The notes below the pieces were generated by a model. That model was not told where the DNA came from, did no database searches, and was given only the letters and a program-made list of their open reading frames with translations. This document shows positions 35,322-47,371 of a DNA stretch of 64,000 nucleotides, in pieces. The position numbers and the translations under genes were made by a program. The stretch spans positions 528,409,755 through 528,473,754 of the forward strand of contig OX422215.1 in the NCBI GenBank assembly GCA_949130495.1, given 5' to 3'. How positions within the stretch are numbered: position 1 is the first letter of the stretch; each line of letters starts with the position of its first letter. Origin of the DNA: Sambucus nigra. Its lineage: Eukaryota; Streptophyta; Magnoliopsida; Dipsacales; Adoxaceae.

Positions 35322-35893
35322 TGTAACACCCTGCGCATTCTGGAGTCGACTGCCACCAAACATCGTCGGGCGTTACTGAATAAAATAGGATTCTCACCAT
35401 GTGACAAAAATATGAGACATTTAAAACTTTAATCCACATGATAAAATAGAATAAAATCCAATGAATATATAAACAAATCCAACTTATAATATCTATCACC
35501 ATGCTAATATTTAAAATAAGTCCAACACTAATTTAGTTATAACAATCCAATTGAAATAATATCACAATAAATAACTGACTAAAAAACCACAAATAACTAT
35601 GGATCCGATTAGCCCACTAAATCCATAAATAACTGTATCATATTGCAAACAACGGAGTGAAAAGTAATATAAACTACTAAATCAAAAATAATAAAACTCC
35701 AGTTGCACTCCAAAGATCTCCACTGCATCCTATGTAGCTACTTCAGCAACTATACTTGAAATATTAGTCAACGCAATGGGTCAGAGCCCACCGCATGAAT
35801 ACTAGCTACTCCTCGCAATTAGGGTTCATAAACCCAGACAATAGCATTATACATGATAAACATCACAATAGAGTATTTTAAATTAAACGGGAT
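35322..35893 (-). mobile_element. LTR-C of the tandem array, left segment
   Basis: It starts TGTAACACCCTGCGCATTC, colinear with LTR-A and LTR-B. It is split after AAACGGGAT by the SIRE-like element and continues at 62245. Confidence 0.85.
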
Positions 35894-37048
35894 TTTAGGC
35901 CCTTTTTTCAAAGTGTTCTTTAAGGTGAAAATAATTTTTCTTTCAAAAACCATTTTCCAAATTTTAACACGCACCAAGTTTGTGAACCAATTTTAATAAA
36001 GTCCAATTTTATCTTATTTTATCCTAAACATGCATCTAGGTGATTAAAGCAAGTAAAATAAAGTAAAGTTCACATCGCCAGATGTACGAGGAAAACACTA
36101 AGGGAAAAAACCTCGAACGACCCAAGCCAGATAACCACTATGATATAGTTTTACAAAGGAAGACATACAGACTTACACAACGACTCGATCCCCACAAGAC
36201 TTGATGCTCTTCTTCTCATTAACCTCTCCTCCATAGTGCCCACACAAAAATCCTTCCAAGATACTCGTTCACAGTACACATGTCCATGAGTACATCGGTG
36301 TCCAGCGATGCAGCTTTGGCAACCGTCTACGATTAGGAACACGGCCTCCACCATTCATTCATTTCAAAACTTCGAACAATGTTCAATAGAGATGAACAAA
36401 CTACAGATGGCGCAAATAAGATCTCTATAACAATTGTTTATGAAATCCCGAATCATTTTAAACACTAAGGATGGTTTTAGTCTTTGAAAACCTTAGAAAA
36501 CTTATGAAGAAAAAGGAACTGTTCTAAATGTTATTTTGGTTCTGCACACTTACAAAATTCTAAAAAAACAACTCTTAAATAAAAAATTAATCAGCAAGTC
36601 ATTCTAACGAGATACCCATGTCGTTCGAATGACTAAGACATGTTGTTTGAATGACTCCTCATGATGTTTGAACCACTTAAACCAAACTCAGTGTTTCATA
36701 CGACTCTAAACATTAGATAGGATCATAATAAATGATTTAAAACATTTTAAAATAATTTTTAATAAGGTTTCCATCCTTTAAAACTCTTTCGAAACTCCAT
36801 AAACATAATGCATTCACACTTGAGAGATATTCAGAATGCAGTCTGAATGAAAAATGTGGAACGTGCACCAATAAAACTCGACATGATATACCTTTGAAGC
36901 TTGGACACTATGTTTTCTAAAAAAAATAAGTCATAGACTTTGTGGTTATCATGATGATATAAAAATCTATCTATGACTCAAATAAGTTTTGTTTCAGGAA
37001 TAAGTCAATTACATACAAATAGATTCAATTGGAAATTTTATCCTTACA
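35894..37048 (-). mobile_element. 3' LTR of the SIRE-like element
   Basis: On the plus strand it reads from TTTAGGCCC (the right copy has TGTAGGCCC) to ATCCTTACA, 1155 bp. It carries the GTCGTTCGAATGAC/TTGTTTGAATGAC phrase at 36610-36670. The homologous solo LTR at 10706-11895 is in the opposite orientation. Confidence 0.87.
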
Positions 37049-37064
37049 AATCTTCCCCTTTGAC
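37049..37064 (-). other. Polypurine tract of the SIRE-like element
   Basis: The reverse complement is GTCAAAGGGGAAGATT, adjacent to the LTR: a typical copia tract. Confidence 0.8.
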
Positions 37065-38080
37065 TATTTCGGGACAAAATCCAAATAATGAAATGCCTAA
37101 GTAAGTCCGGCAATCCGTATGATAACTAAATCCCATCCCATAAAACCCAAAATAAAAAATACAGGATCAAGACTAGTATATGTAGGTCCAGCAAGCATGA
37201 GCTGTCTGAATGTGATATAGTCTTGAAATCTTGAATATCTTATGCATACATACACACATGAAACAAACAAATACCCAGTGAAGTATGGAGGAACAAATGA
37301 TATAAAAATACAAATAAGTAAAACAAATAAAATCATAGTACCAATTTGTGCAAGACAACATGATACCAAAATATACACATATGATCAAAAATCACAATGT
37401 CAATTTGGAATGAAAAAAGAATATATGTGCTCATCAAACAAAATACTCCCCTTACATCACATACATCTCTCCCCCCTTTTTGTCTTGAATAGACAATAAG
37501 TGAAAAAGATAAACAAATCATCAAATAACTAGAATGAAATAATCAATGAAGCATGTCTAGATAATCATGGAAAGCCATCTAATAATAATCACAAAGTACC
37601 AAATCGTAGCTAGCAAATAGTCATAAATATGAAACCATAAATCTAAGCAAAAATGTGACTAAACGAATCAATGCAGCATAAGAATCAAAGCATGAATAAG
37701 CACTATCAACTGCATGTAAATTGTCCAAATGAACCCTGAAGTACCAAAATAGAATGAAACTATCTTATATATGAATCAGGTACTAAAATAGAATAAGGAC
37801 TAAAAATCCAGGCAGGGTTATTCGAACGACTATGCCAGGTCGTTTGAACCACAGAGGCATGTTGTTTGAACGAGGTAAAAAATGACCCAAAACAGTAAGT
37901 TTTTGTTCGAAGCAACTATATATCGACCATAAAAATGACCCTTCTAACGATCATATCTAACATAATTATCTCCTCAAAACTTGTGTCATTTGTACCAGTC
38001 TTCGAACTATGTCCAGAAGTCGTTTGAAAGACTTTAAAAATTCTGTATTCTAGTGCTAAAAATGACAAAGTTTTTCCCAT
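37065..38080 (-). other. 3' untranslated region of the SIRE-like element
   Basis: Non-coding. The reverse complement near 37465-37492 reads GACAAAAAGGGGGGAGAGATG, the familiar tail of SIRE-type elements. Between 37815 and 38040 the GTCGTTTGAACC phrase recurs. No env-like frame is intact. Confidence 0.6.
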
Positions 38081-38984
38081 TGAAAATATTTCAGGTAGAG
38101 GATGGAGAGAGGAGAACAGAACAATTTTCGGTGTTCAAAACAAAGACCTGGAACTATTTTTATAATTATTTGACTCTAAAAGGGATGAAAAAATGATAGA
38201 TATTTAGAATGAAGGAGTGATGTCCTATTTATAGAAAAGTAGACAACCTTTTATGAAAATACATACCCTTTCACGAATAGTCATGTCCTAGATGAATGGT
38301 TACAACCACTCACGAATAAACACCACTTTTCACAAACTGTTGTGTCCATTCTGAATGTTCACAACCATTCACGGATGGGCAAAACCTTTCACAAACCATT
38401 ATGTCTACAAATTTATTAATAAATAGGCACCAATTTTCATGAACAGTTGTGTCCATTCCGAATAATCACAATCATTCATGGATGGACATAACCTTTCACT
38501 AACCATAGTGTCTACAAAATTATTAATAAATATATTTTAAAATTTCAACAACCCCCATAATTTCAAAATACTCATAAATAAGGAATTGAAGATACAAGAG
38601 TATATATAGACATTAACAGAGTTTCTGGCATTATCGCTGAAATCTAGTACATAAATGAGAAGTGTCTTTCGGACTTGAACTTTTAGTTAGTGAAAATAAT
38701 TCAAAGCTTCATCAAGGTGCTGTGGTGAACGTATCTTGAACCAAGGACCCTTTGAGACGAGCTGGAACCATTACACATATTGATCTCTATGTTGAAGAGT
38801 GTTATATTAGCACGCACATTTACGGCATTGGGCTTATCCTGATTTCATGACTGTCTTAGGAGCGGTCTTAGTTCCATAGAAAGCATCCACACTTTTATCA
38901 CTCAATATGGTAAATTAACTTCAATGATTCTACGAGTCACATTTATATGAACCAAGAAGAAGTAAGAGACAAAGAACTGAGAAG
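38081..38984 (-). mobile_element. Tork-like copia LTR fragment, first copy
   Basis: On the minus strand a TATA box (CTATAAATAGGAC, plus strand 38227-38239) lies downstream of short repeats of the type CATTCGTGAATGG and GTGAAAGG (38260-38520). The same block recurs at 39700-40175. The part from 38560 to 38980 has no counterpart in the second copy. Confidence 0.6.
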
Positions 38985-39482
38985 ACATTTGGACCTAACT
39001 TTGTAATTTATCTTATAGAGGTAAATGTGAATGAAACTAAGAACAAAACCAAGTTTGTTCTTAATGTGGAAGATGAACTAACTACATTTCATGAAGTGAT
39101 AACATCTAGGGATGCTGTATTTTGGAAATAAGTAATCGATGATGAAATGAACTCAATTTTGTCGAATCAAAATTGCGTTATTACAGATCTTCCCCCTGGA
39201 GCAAAATTAATTGGGTGCAAATGGATATTTAAAAGGAAATTAAATTCGGATGGTTCAATTATTAAATTTAAAGCGAGATTAGAGTTTATAAGCAAAAGCA
39301 TGGAATATTTTGGCACATATGCACTAGTTTCACACATAACTTCCATTAGACTATTAATATCTCTTGCTTCTATTCATAATTTAGTGATTCATCAAATGGA
39401 TGTAAAAACGGGTTTTCTAAATGTTGATTTAGAAGAAGAGATTTATATGGAACAACCTGAAGGGTTTGTTTTGCCCGGCTAA
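38985..39482 (+). pseudogene. Tork-like reverse transcriptase fragment, first copy
   Basis: Plus-strand copia RT N-terminus. It contains DLPPGAKLIGCKWIFKRKL, HQMDVKTGFLNVDLEEEIYM and EQPEGFVLPG, then stops at 39480. The Asp of VHQMDVKTxFLNG, a catalytic residue of copia RT, is retained (here IHQMDVKTGFLN). The catalytic YVDDM box and RNase H are missing. It overlaps in content with 40180-40690 and ends abruptly against an LTR fragment in the opposite orientation. Confidence 0.8.
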
Positions 39483-40175
39483 GAAATATTGCCTAAAACT
39501 TTTGGAAATTTATGAAGGAATTATAATAATTATGAATCCAAGTTACTATAAGGCACATTTCGGATAAAAATTGTGAGTAAACAATGGCGTTGAAGTAGAA
39601 ATTTGCCTTCAGGATATATTGCAGTGATGTCTCTCGTTTGATTCAAACTATGTACGGTATGAACAAACCAAGAACCCTATAAAATGTTAACCTGATAATG
39701 CCGGAAGGTAGAGGACGGAGAGAGGAGAACGGGGCAATATTCAGTGTTCAAAATAGAGTCCTGGAACTCTTTTTATAAATATTTGACTCTAGAAGGGATG
39801 AAAAAATAACAGATATTTGACACTAAAAAATTAGTGATTAGAATGAAGGAGTGATATCCTATTTATAGAAAAATAGACACCCTTTCATGAAAATGCATAC
39901 CCTTTCACGAATAGTCATGTCCTATACGAATGGTCACCACCACTCACGAATGGACACCATTTTTCACAAAGAGTTGTGTCCATTCCGACTGATCACAACC
40001 ATTCATGAATGGACACAACCTTTCACGAACCATTGTGTATACAAAATTATTAAAAAATATACACCACGTTTCACGAACAATTGTGTCCATTCCGAATGAT
40101 CACAACCATTCACGGATGGACAAAACCTTTCACGAACCATTGTGTCTACAAAATTATTAATAAATATATTTTGAA
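39483..40175 (-). mobile_element. Tork-like copia LTR fragment, second copy
   Basis: It is homologous to 38081-38560, with the same minus-strand TATA box (near 39856-39868) and CACGAATGGACAC/TTTCACGAACC repeats. It contains the LTR end nearest 39483 (ATTGCCTAAAACTTTTGG). It separates two plus-strand RT copies. Confidence 0.65.
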
Positions 40176-40179
40176 AATT

Positions 40180-41655
40180 AAAACATTTGGACCTGACTTT
40201 GTAATTTATCTTATAGAGGGAGATATAAATGAAACTAAGAATAAAACCAAGTTTGTTCTTAATGTGGAAGATTAATCAACTACATTTCATGAAGCGGTAA
40301 CATATAAGGATGCTATCCTTTGGAAAAAAGCAATCGATGATGAAATGAACTCAATTTTGTCGAATCAAACTTGGGCTATAACAGATCTTCCCCCTGGAGC
40401 AAAACCAATTGGGTGCAAATAGATATTTAAAAGGAAATTAAATCCGGATGGTTCAATTAATAAATTTAAAGGGAGATTAGCGCTAAAAGCTATAAACAAA
40501 AACATTAAATTGATTATTTTGACACATATGCACATGTTGCACGCATAACTTCCATTAGGCTATTAATATCTCTTGCTTCTATTCATTATTTAATGATTCA
40601 TCAAATGGATGTTAAAATAGCCTTTCTAAATGGTGATTTAGAAGAAGAGATTTATATGGAACAACCTTAACAGTTTGTTTTTCCTTGCCAAGAAAAGAAA
40701 GTGTGTAAACTAGTTAAATCTCTTTATGGCCTTAAACAAGCACCTATGCAATAGCATGAAAAGTTCAATAAGATAATAAGATCCCATGGTTTTAAAGTAA
40801 ATAATGAATACAAATGCATTTATAGAAATTTTAATAATGGTATTGGAGTCATTATTCGCTTGTATGTGGATGACATGCTTATATTTGGGTCTAGTCTCAA
40901 ATTAATGGAAGAAACTAAGAGTATTCTATCATCAAACTTGATATGAAAGATTTAAAGGAAGCTGATGTGATTCTAAGAATCAAAATAGTGAGAAAAAATA
41001 ACACATTAACATTATATCAATCTCACTATATCGAAAAGGTTCTTAAGAAATATAATCATTTTGAACTTAAGCCAGCGACCACACCTGTTGATCCTAGTAT
41101 CAAATTATTGAAAAATACTGGGCGTACAATGGATCAACCAACATATGCCAGTGTCATTGAAAGTCTCATGTATGCAATGCATTGCACTAGACCATACTTT
41201 GCTTATGTAGTAGGAATGTTATGTAGGTTTACAAGTAATCCCAGATAAGAACATTGGAATGAAATTTCTAGATTACTTAGATACCTAAAGAGGACTATGG
41301 ATTATGACTTACATTATGTAGGATATCCATCTGTATTAGAAGGATATAGTGATTCCAGTTAGAATTACCTCGAATCAAAATCCAAGTCCACAACTGGTTG
41401 TATATTTACGCTAGGAGGAGCAACCATTTCTTGGGGATCCAAGAAACAAACATATGTATCTGATTCAAAATGCAATCAGAATTTATAGCCCTAGCAGATG
41501 CAAGAAAACAAGAAAAATGGCTTAAAAACTTATTATTTGATATTTTGTTATGGAAAAATCCATGTCCTTCTATTATGATTAATTATGATAACTAGGCTAC
41601 AATATACAAGGTTTCAAGCAAAACCTATAATGGAAAATCTAGATATATTAGTCCA
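40180..41655 (+). pseudogene. Tork-like RT and RNase H, second copy
   Basis: Plus-strand copia RT and RNase H. It begins GPDFVIYLIEGDINETKNK. The RT has frameshifts but keeps the YVDDMLIFG catalytic box (about 40864-40890, LYVDDMLIFGSSL). The clean frame 40943-41248 covers the connection region (SHYIEKVLKKY, TYASVIESLMYAM). RNase H follows with ESKSKSTTGCIF near 41370, GGATISWGSKKQ near 41415, and YNGKSRYIS at 41628-41655, close to its usual end. Several stops. It meets the minus-strand copy head-on at about 41655. Confidence 0.8.
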
Positions 41656-44050
41656 ATACCATTATTAAAATTACTATAAATGCATTTTTTGACATCATTT
41701 ACTTTAAAACCATGGGATCTTATTGTCTTATCAAACTTTTCATGCCATTTCATAGGATCTTCTTTAAGGACATAACGAGATTTAAGTAGTTTACACACTT
41801 TCTTTTCTTGGTTCAACGCCATCCGTTGATTCCAATGGTGATATTGGTTGTGGCGAAGCATTGGAAGATGAGGCATCAATAGTTGAATTATTATTTCCCA
41901 AACCTTGATTCGAAGTACGTGACTTCGTTAGATGTTAAAACAAATTACACATCCACCGATTCAATGATTTCTTGAGTTTCAAGATTCAGAAATCTATAAG
42001 TCATACTATCGTTAGAGTATCCAATAAAAACACATTTGTAAGTCCTATTTCCAAACTTGGGTCTTTTAGGTTTGGGTTTTCTTACATAAGAAATGCATCC
42101 CCAAACTTTGAGACGATTGAAATTAGGTTTACGATTAAACCATAATTGATATGGTGTAATATCCTTATTTTTCAATGGAACTCTATTTAGAATATAACAT
42201 GCAGATAAAACTGCTTCAACCCACATAGACAAAGGCAACCCAGATTGATTAACATTACATTTATCAATTCAACCAAAGTCCTATTTTTCCTTTTCGCTAT
42301 TCCATTTTCGTGTTGTGTGTATGGTTCCATAACTTGATGAAATATTCCATGAGTATTACAAAATTGAATAAATTCTTTTGGGTAGTATTCACCACCTCTA
42401 TCGGATCATAGGACTTTAATTTTTCGATATTGTTGAGTTTCAACTTTCGCTTTAAAAATAAGAAATCTACTGAATACTTCATCTTTACTTTTAAGTAAAT
42501 ATATATATATATATATATTTGGAGTAATCATCGATAAAAGTAAAAAAATATTTATTTCCTCCACGATTGACATTACTCTTCATATCACATATATCACTAT
42601 GTATAAATTCAAGCATTTCAGATGTCCCTCAACTGATTTAAATGAATTTCTTGTTATCTTATATTGAGCACAAATTTCACATTTATCGTAATTGTTAATT
42701 TTACAATCAGAAATTAATCCTAGATTAGTTATATTATTTATACTTCTGTAATTAACATGACCTAATCTATTATGCCATAAAGAAATAGAATCAACCATAT
42801 AAACGGAACTAATATCATTTATTATTTTAAATTTGATCATGATGTTACGAGAGTACCCTTTACTAACAAACTGACCATTCTTAGATAAGACAAGCTTATC
42901 CGACTCATACACTAGCTTGAAACCTCTCTTATTGAGATGGTCTCTAGACACAAGATTTTTACATATTTTTGGTACATGAAGCATACCAATTAAAGTAAAA
43001 AGCTTCCCAGATGTTAATTTCAATTCAACTATGCCCTTTCCAATTTCTTTGGTGCGAAGGTTATTCGTCATTTTAACTTCCTTTCCATCGATCTCTTGAT
43101 ATGTTTTGAAAAGAGAATGATCTTGCAAATATGAACGATTGCATCGGTATTTAACCACCACCCACTTTCATTATCCATAAAATTTTCTTTGCACACCATT
43201 GTGATAAGTTCTTCAACATTGTTGGTTTTCTTTGCCACTTGTTTTCCTTTAAATGTCTTCTTTTTAAGTCGACATTCTCAAGCAAAGTGACTCGGTTTGT
43301 CACAGAAGTAGCATTTGCCCTTCTTTTTTTTATTTTCACCTTTTTTTATTGAATTTTGAATCATTCTTTGTTTTGAGTTTTGAATCTTTGGTATTTTTGG
43401 ATGTTTGATCCTCTACCATATTTTCCTTGGAATGATTATCACTTTGATCTTCCTTCTTTTCCCGAATACAAGAATCTTCTTCAATACGAAGATGGCAAAG
43501 AAGGGATTCAACTGTGTATGTCTTTTCGTCATGTTTAATTTTCTTCTTAAAGTTATTCCAAGTAGAAGGAAGTTTATAAACAACCACCCCCACCTGAAAT
43601 TCATCTTGAAGGTTTATACCGGCGACTTTAAGATTACCGACTATTTGTTGGAGTTCACGGGCTTGCGCAATGACAGATTTATCATTAGTCATTTTGTAAT
43701 TCATATAGTTAGAAATAAGAAACTTACCATTGCTCTCTTACTCATTTTGATATTTAATCTCCAATGCTTTCCATAATTCCTTTGTCGTAGGAATCGTCCG
43801 ATGTGCACTATAGACAGTTTGAGATAATGCATTAAGAATGTGTCATCGACACATGAATTCATCTTCTTTCCACTTCACACATTTTTTCTTGATATATTTA
43901 GTGTCTTCGGGTGTGGGTTCAGGAATAGGTTCAAGCCCATCATCAAGAATATATGGTAGTTTAAGATATGTGATAAAGAACATGAGTTTCACTTGCCAAT
44001 GGGTTAAATTTTCAGAAACTGGAGAAATGAAACAGTAGCAAAAAAGACTC
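41656..44050 (-). pseudogene. Tork-like copia gag-PR-IN with RT remnant, minus strand
   Basis: Read right to left. Gag starts near 44040 (LTHWQVKLMFF, ILDDGLEPIPEP, KWKEDEFMCR). The gag core is at 43336-43704 (SVIAQARELQQIVGNL, YKLPSTWNNFKKKIKHDEKT). The zinc knuckle near 43275-43316 is CYFCDKPSHFA, stop, EC. The protease site is degraded (WLNTDAIVHI where WLDSGAxxH is expected). GAG-pre-integrase is at 42580-42800 (SLWHNRLGHVNYRSI). The integrase core keeps SDRGGEYYPKEF (42369-42404) and QHENGIAKR (42283-42309), and continues in the clean frame 41945-42238. It then jumps to a late RT segment (KVCKLLKSRYVLKEDPMKWH, 41625-41879), so most of the RT is deleted. A (TA)n run (42497-42519) interrupts the integrase. 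Confidence 0.82.
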
Positions 44051-45199
44051 AAAACTGAAAAAATCAAACAAACTAAAATAATGTGAGTTTTATGCTAACA
44101 TAGTATTAATGTGCTCAAACATGGATTGGGAATGAATAGGCATGAACTACAAAAAATGAGTCACAATATGAACATATCGAAACGATCAAGAAGCTCTAAT
44201 ATATAGCTAAATGTCATCAAAACTTATTTTTAGACATATGTGACAATTAAAATATTGAGCTTAATGAACTAAACAAACAACATGCACACAAATCCAGAAT
44301 TTTGACGATTCTACAAACAATAGCGTTATGACACGATTTTTTAACATTAGGATTTGTGGTGAAAACCCGTTTAGTTTTCCATCCAAACACCCTCATATAT
44401 TCATATTTCCTTTTTCTTTTGAAGTTTCTACTTTTTTTAACTTAGAGAAATCCTATTGGTCCTATTTTATCATATGTTTCTTTTTATTGCCTTAATTTTT
44501 TCTCAGGCTCATTTGAACGATGGCTTTCACGATGAGTTAATTGTACTCTCGCAACCCTTTCTCGTGAACACTAATCATTCTTTCAACTTAAATAATATAA
44601 ATCCTCATGGTAAACAGTTCTTAAATGTAGACCTCCTCCTAAGGCTAATTACGTATGGATGATAAAATTGAGAGGAGAACATCTCACCAAACTCAAATAT
44701 GCATGAGATGTCAAATATTTATATAAACTCGCACATGTGTGCAATGATGGCATATATACAAAATCGAATCTAAATGCATGTCAACATTGAAACAACCCCA
44801 TTTAATCAATGGTTAAGATCATTCAACGCATCAACAATTATGACCAAATGTCCTAGCCACATGGATAATGAAATGATGGGGGTCCAAGCACATCAATATG
44901 CCACATAAAACATGAAAACTCATGACACAAAAATAAACCAAAAATCTTTTTTGTGTTTTTCTAAAAATATTTTTGACCCCAAAATAAAATCTTTTTGTAT
45001 ATTTCATTAAGACTCAAATTAATGAAGATATAATACAAAGAGATACACATGTTATATCACTATCAAGATATAAATCTTGAAGAAAAAACTAGAGTATAAC
45101 AAACATGGCAACATAACCATCCTTTAGATATAGCATGGGAAGAATCAAGTGCAACCAAACAAGAACCATAAAGTTTAATTCCTAAAGCCTTTAAGTCCA
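44051..45199. other. Non-coding stretch between Tork-like and SIRE-like gag
   Basis: AT-rich, with no recognised protein domain, primer site or LTR terminus. It should contain either the Tork-like 5' LTR or the SIRE-like protease region, but I can support neither. Confidence 0.4.
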
Positions 45200-46939
45200 A
45201 TTTCCTAGCCTAAGTAGGTGTGTAACGGCGCGTGGGGTTTTTGGGAACTGAAACGACTTTATTCCTCAACTTTCGAGGAGAATTTCTAAGGTCATAATAA
45301 AAAAGCCTAAGGTGACCCTTCCTATCGCAATGTGTGCAAGTGTAAACATGGCGAGGAATGTGACCTATATGTGGACCTCTTCTAACATTCCTATTCGTAT
45401 CTCTCACACAATTGGTATTGGATTTGGGAATGGGAACAACATGATCATCATAGCCTATACCCCACCTATCTTCCTTAATTTATACAATAGCTAAAACCCT
45501 ATCCAACTTTTCCGACCTTGCCTCCAAATCAAACTTCACCTTACTTGAGTCTCTAAATCTCTCCTCAAGCTCACTAATAATATACTAAAGCAAACACTTA
45601 GAATCCTTAAACTCTAAAACCTCCTTTTTCATATCCTACATTAAACCACAAAGACTATCTCTCTCAACCTCCACGTATTCTAGTTTCTCCTTACAAGTCT
45701 TCTCCCGTTCCCTAAGATCCTCAATAAAAGCATCATTATTTTCTATGGCATGCTCATTCAACCTAGCTTGCAGCTTCAAGTTTGCCTTTTTCACCTTTAC
45801 CGCTTCCTTATATAAATCATTAAAGGAAACTTGTAACTCTCCCATGTCAATCTCCTCTTCCTCACTAGTTTCACCCTCACTCATTTAGGATTCACACTTA
45901 ACGACCTAGGAAGTGTCATTCACATAAGAATCTTCATGAGAAGATTTATTGTCATTGCTCACATGAAATGCTATGAACACTACAAATTTGCGCTCAATGG
46001 GGGAACTCTATCCCTCTTCCATCTTACTATTACTTAAGGTGGCATTATATGCTATTGATTTTTTGCTCTCCTTCTTAAGTCTAGTGGGACACTCCGCTAC
46101 CTTGTGACCATAACCCTCACAACCAAAATGCCTATCCGACTCATCCCTTTTAACATTCTCACTTTTATTCGTAGGGGAGGGATCGATCTTGTTGTTCTTG
46201 GATTTCTCAAGTCTCTAGGAATATTTTAATTGCTTTTAGAACTTAAGAAACTTTTTAAACTTATTTTCCAACAAGGCCACGCCTTAAAATCGAAATCGGA
46301 ATCATCATCCAAAACATTAGTCTCCTCCTTCTGGGCTTTTAAAGCAATGCCCTTTTATTTCTTTGGCACTTTCTTGGAGGTAAACATGTCATGCTCATAA
46401 GTTTGTAAGTCACTTACAAGCCCTTCTAATTTTGTTAATTCAAGCATACCCAAGGAGTTTAAAATGATCACTTTAGGATAAAATCTACTAGGCAAAGACC
46501 TTAAGATTTTCTTTATGATTCGGTTATCGGGTATTTTCTCTCCCAAATTAAATGACGAGTGGTCAATATTGAAAAATCTAACATAAAACTCATCAAATGA
46601 CTGACTCTCTAACATCTTAATCATCTCAAACTTTGTAGTGAGGTTTTAAAGTTTAGACGACCTAACCTTGCTAGTGCCCTTATGAGTAAGTGAAAGAATA
46701 TCCCAAGCCTCTTTTGAAGTTTCACACGTTATAATTCGATTATACTCTTCCGGTGTGACATGTGAGGAAATAACATAAAGACCTTTAGAATTATAAAGTG
46801 CAAGTCAATGTTCGACTTCGGTCCATGACTCAACAGGTTTTAAATTAGTGGCCTTTCCCTCTCGTGTGACCGGTGGTGACCAACCTTTTTCGACCACTAA
46901 CCACACTTGCTCATCAATTGATTTTATATCACTTCTCAT
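45200..46939 (-). pseudogene. SIRE-like copia gag, minus strand
   Basis: It starts at the ATG at 46939-46937 (MRSDIKSIDEQVWLVVEKGW). The gag core follows: YNSKGLYVISSHVTPEEYNR, CETSKEAWDILSLTHKGTSK, FDEFYVRFFNIDHSSFNLGE and KIPDNRIIKKILRSLPSRFY (46355-46624 is the longest open part). A coiled-coil-like acidic segment is at 45636-45884 (LYKEAVKVKKANLKLQARLN). The zinc knuckle at 45297-45338 reads CTHCDRKGHLRLFY, so the last Cys of CX2CX4HX4C is Tyr. Long gag with a coiled coil is typical of SIRE/Maximus elements. Stops at several points; no SIRE integrase or RT follows. Confidence 0.82.
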
Positions 46940-47054
46940 TCACATTTTCCAATAAGCATAATTTGTGCCATAAAATATAAGAGTTCAAAAACTATCAAAA
47001 CTTCTGAAATTCATCCTTAAAAGAACAAGGAATCAACACACACAAAAAATGTTT

Positions 47055-47070
47055 CTAGCTATGATACCAA
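47055..47070 (-). other. Primer-binding site of the SIRE-like element
   Basis: The reverse complement is TTGGTATCATAGCTAG, close to TGGTATCAGAGC; it lies two bases from the LTR. Confidence 0.75.
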
Positions 47071-47072
47071 TT

Positions 47073-47371
47073 TGTAGGCCCCTTTTTCAAAGTGTGCTTT
47101 AAGGTGAAAATAATTTTTCTTTCAAAAACCTTTTTCCAAATTTTAACACGCACCAAGTTTGTGAACCAATTAAGTCCAATTTATCTTGTTTAATCCTAAA
47201 AACGCATCTAGGTGATTAAAGGAAGTAAAACAAAGTAAAGTTCACAATGCCGGATGTACAAGTAAACCACTAAGGGAAAAAACCTCTGATGTCCCAAGCT
47301 AGATAATCACTATGGTACAGTTTTACAAAGGAAGACAGAAAGACTTGCAAAATGACTCTATTATAACAAGC
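47073..47371 (-). mobile_element. 5' LTR of the SIRE-like element, left segment
   Basis: It starts TGTAGGCCCC and is colinear with 35894-36187. It is broken after caagc by the 14 kb element and continues at 61409. Confidence 0.87.
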
